From positions 1 to 22,500 of the forward strand of contig JAQGDQ010001098.1 in the NCBI GenBank assembly GCA_030141605.1: DNA of 22,500 bases, in the 5' to 3' direction. The DNA comes from Tubiluchus corallicola. Taxonomy: Eukaryota; Priapulida; Priapulimorpha; Priapulimorphida; Tubiluchidae. This document shows positions 20,332 to 22,500 of the stretch, in pieces. The position numbers and the translations under genes are program-made. The notes beneath the pieces are model-generated. The model did no database searches and had not been told where the DNA came from. It saw only the letters and a program-made list of their open reading frames with translations. Each line of letters opens with the position of its first letter. The stretch's first letter is position 1.

Positions 20332-20475
20332 CTTTCTGCCAAAACTTTCTTCCTATTGCATAACTGCGGAACACTTCTACTGTGATGAAGACGTAATCAC
20401 CGTTAGTCATCCCGTGCGCATGCGCGTACAGCATTAAGGTTCTGACGTCATCTTCAGTAGTTATAAGGTAAATGA
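20332..20475 (-). CDS. Receptor exon 2', inverted copy
   Basis: Same 144 bases as exon 2 apart from one coding substitution that changes TTEEDVRTL to TTEDDVRTL. Splice sites are intact. The substitution also creates a TGACGTCA palindrome in the exon, probably by chance. It starts in phase 1 and therefore needs an exon ending like exon 1. Confidence 0.92.
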
Positions 20476-20584
20476 CTGCATGAAAAGAAACAAAACAGGA
20501 AAATTTGTGAGACGGAATTAATATAGACGTGTGGGCAATGGTAAGAAGACTGTGGATTCACGTAACAAGTAAATACGTATAAGA

Positions 20585-22500
20585 AAAAATTTAATGCACT
20601 TACATAAGTAGAAACTACAAAAAGAAACAGTTCTCATGACCATGCTTCATCTTTCAGGTTTGGTGAGAATGTGTGACATAAAGTGACGAACAAGAAAATT
20701 TAATGCACTTACATAAGTAGAAACTACAAAAAGAAACAGTTCTCAAGACCATGCTTCATCTTTCAAGGTTTGGTGAGAATGTGTGACATAAAGTGACGAA
20801 CAAGAAGAATTTAATGCACTTACATAAGTAGAAACTACAAAAAGAAACAGTTCTCATGACCATGCTTCATCTTTCAAGGTTTGGTGAGAATGTGTGACAT
20901 AAAGTGACGAAGAAGAAGAATTTAATGCACTTACATAAGTAGAAACTACAAAAAGAAACAGTTCTCATGACCATGCTTCATCTTTCAAGGCTTGGTGAGA
21001 ATGTGTGACATAAAGTGACGAACAAGAAGAATTTAATGCACTTACATAAGTAGAAACTACAAAAAGAAACAGTTCCAATGACCATGCTTCATCTTTCAAG
21101 GTTTGGTGAGAATGTGTGGCATAAAGTGACGAAGAAGAAAAATTTAATGCACTTACATAAGTAGAAACTACAAAAAGAAACAGTTCTCATGACCATGCTT
21201 CATCTTTCAAGGCTTGGTGAGAATGTGTGACATAAAGTGACGAACAAGAAGAATTTAATGCACTTACATAAGTAGAAACTACAAAAAGAAACAGTTCTCA
21301 TGACCATGCTTCATCTTTCAAGGTTTGGTGAGAATGTGTGACATAAAGTGACGAAGAAGAAAAATTTAATGCACTTACATAAGTAGAAACTACAAAAAGA
21401 AACAGTTCTCATGACCATGCTTCATCTTTCAAGGTTTGGTGAGAATGTGTGACATAAAGTGACGAACAAGAAAAATTTAATGCACTTACATAAGTAGAAA
21501 CTACAAAAAGAAACAGTTCTCATGACCATGCTTCATCTTTCAAGGTTTGGTGAGAATGTGTGGCATAAAGTGACGAAGAAGAAAAATTTAATGCACTTAC
21601 ATAAGTAGAAACTACAAAAAGAAACAGTTCTCATGACCATGCTTCATCTTTCAAGGTTTGGTGAGAATGTGTGACATAAAGTGACGAAGAAGAAAAATTT
21701 AATGCACTTACATAAGTAGAAACTACAAAAAGAAACAGTTCTCATGACCATGCTTCATCTTTCAAGGTTTGGTGAGAATGTGTGACATAAAGTGACGAAC
21801 AAGAAGAATTTAATGCACTTACATAAGTAGAAACTACAAAAAGAAACAGTTCTCAAGACCATGCTTCATCTTTCAAGGTTTGGTGAGAATGTGTGACATA
21901 AAGTGACGAACAAGAAAAATTTAATGCACTTACATAAGTAGAAACTACAAAAAGAAACAGTTCTCATGACCATGCTTCATCTCAAGGTTTGGTGAGAATG
22001 TGGCATAAAGTGACGAAGAAGAAAATTTAATGCACTTACATAAGTAGAAACTACAAAAAGAAACAGTTCTCATGACCATGCTTCATCTTTCAAGGTTTGG
22101 TGAGAATGTGTGACATAAAGTGACGAAGAAGAAAAATTTAATGCACTTACATAAGTAGAAACTACAAAAAGAAACAGTTCTCATGACCATGCTTCATCTT
22201 TCAAGGTTTGGTGAGAATGTGTGACATAAAGTGACGAACAAGAAAAATTTAATGCACTTACATAAGTAGAAACTACAAAAAGAAACAGTTCTCAAGACCA
22301 TGCTTCATCTTTCAAGGTTTGGTGAGAATGTGTGGCATAAAGTGACGAACAAGAAAAATTTAATGCACTTACATAAGTAGAAACTACAAAAAGAAACAGT
22401 TCTCATGACCATGCTTCATCTTTCAAGGTTTGGTGAGAATGTGTGGCATAAAGTGACGAAGAAGAAAAATTTAATGCACTTACATAAGTAGAAACTACAA
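20585..22500 (-). repeat. 111-bp satellite, at least 17 copies, minus orientation, running off the window
   Basis: CATGCTTCAT recurs 17 times from about 20642 to 22411, nearly always at 111-bp spacing (one unit is about five bases shorter, near 21972). An eighteenth unit is cut by the window end. Variant positions are CATGACC/CAAGACC, GACGAACAAG/GACGAAGAAG, GTGTGACAT/GTGTGGCAT and GGTTTGG/GGCTTGG. The unit is the reverse complement of that at 15644-16192. The first copy shares CTTTCAGGTTTGG (one base short) with the first copy of the left array. Confidence 0.97.

Larger units (their letters stand above)
17579..20584 (-). repeat. Right arm of large inverted duplication
   Basis: Reverse complement of 12677-15651. 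The outer edge is sharp at 20584, where the arm meets the 111-bp satellite. The inner edge lies at GGTGAGTAG (17579-17587), after which the sequence continues uniquely to exon 4. It carries exons 3' and 2' with intact splice sites. Confidence 0.95.

Noticed and set aside
12677-20584. Terminal inverted repeats of a large DNA transposon
   Set aside because: The arms carry host receptor exons with intact splice sites, and no transposase, polymerase or capsid gene lies between them.

Overview
This is a piece of an AT-rich animal genome, most likely a marine invertebrate. The genes are split into short exons with GT/AG borders and kilobase introns. They belong to two metazoan families: a trypsin-fold protein and a natriuretic-peptide-receptor-type (receptor guanylate cyclase) ligand-binding domain. 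The rest is a tRNA-derived SINE, non-LTR retrotransposon remnants, a solo-LTR-like element and a very large amount of tandem repeat. The phylum cannot be told from the sequence.

Region 1 (about 1-4900): a SINE on the minus strand, then the last two exons (527-672 and 4367-4552, plus strand) of a chymotrypsin-fold protein. Its catalytic serine position is glutamate (GDEGGP in place of GDSGGP) and one conserved cysteine is lost, so it is a predicted pseudoprotease. The 3.7-kb intron between the exons holds a 44-bp minisatellite, ATT/TTA microsatellites and a 369-bp LTR-like element with heat-shock elements, a TATA box and a poly(A) signal on the minus strand.

Region 2 (about 4900-9200): no gene found. 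It holds a decayed 16-bp repeat, a 76/90-bp CpG-bearing minisatellite, a CTGA microsatellite, an AT-rich hairpin and the broken C-terminal end of a non-LTR reverse transcriptase ending in a (GAT)n tail.

Region 3 (about 9200-22500): the receptor gene. A compact promoter (full CRE, three 16-bp-spaced X-box-like motifs, TATA) precedes exon 1 (signal peptide and N-terminal half of the ANF-receptor domain). Intron 1 carries an AAT array and about 60 copies of a 28-bp satellite. Exons 2 and 3 then follow in phase. A segment of about 3 kb containing exons 2 and 3 plus a CTAC array (12677 to about 15651) is present again, inverted and almost identical, at about 17579-20584. Between the arms exon 4 is recognisable, but on the minus strand (17132-17000), in order and in phase with the inverted exons 2' and 3'. 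The segment 16193-20584 is bounded by copies of one 111-bp satellite in opposite orientations: five units on the left and at least 17 on the right.

The simplest reading is a tandem duplication of exons 2-3 followed by inversion between the opposed satellite arrays, or an assembly flip there. Flipping the segment back gives exon 1 - 2 - 3 - 2' - 3' - 4 on one strand. Intron phases would then allow only one of the duplicated exon pairs per transcript. As drawn, the receptor gene is split across strands. The transmembrane, kinase-homology and cyclase exons are not in the window.
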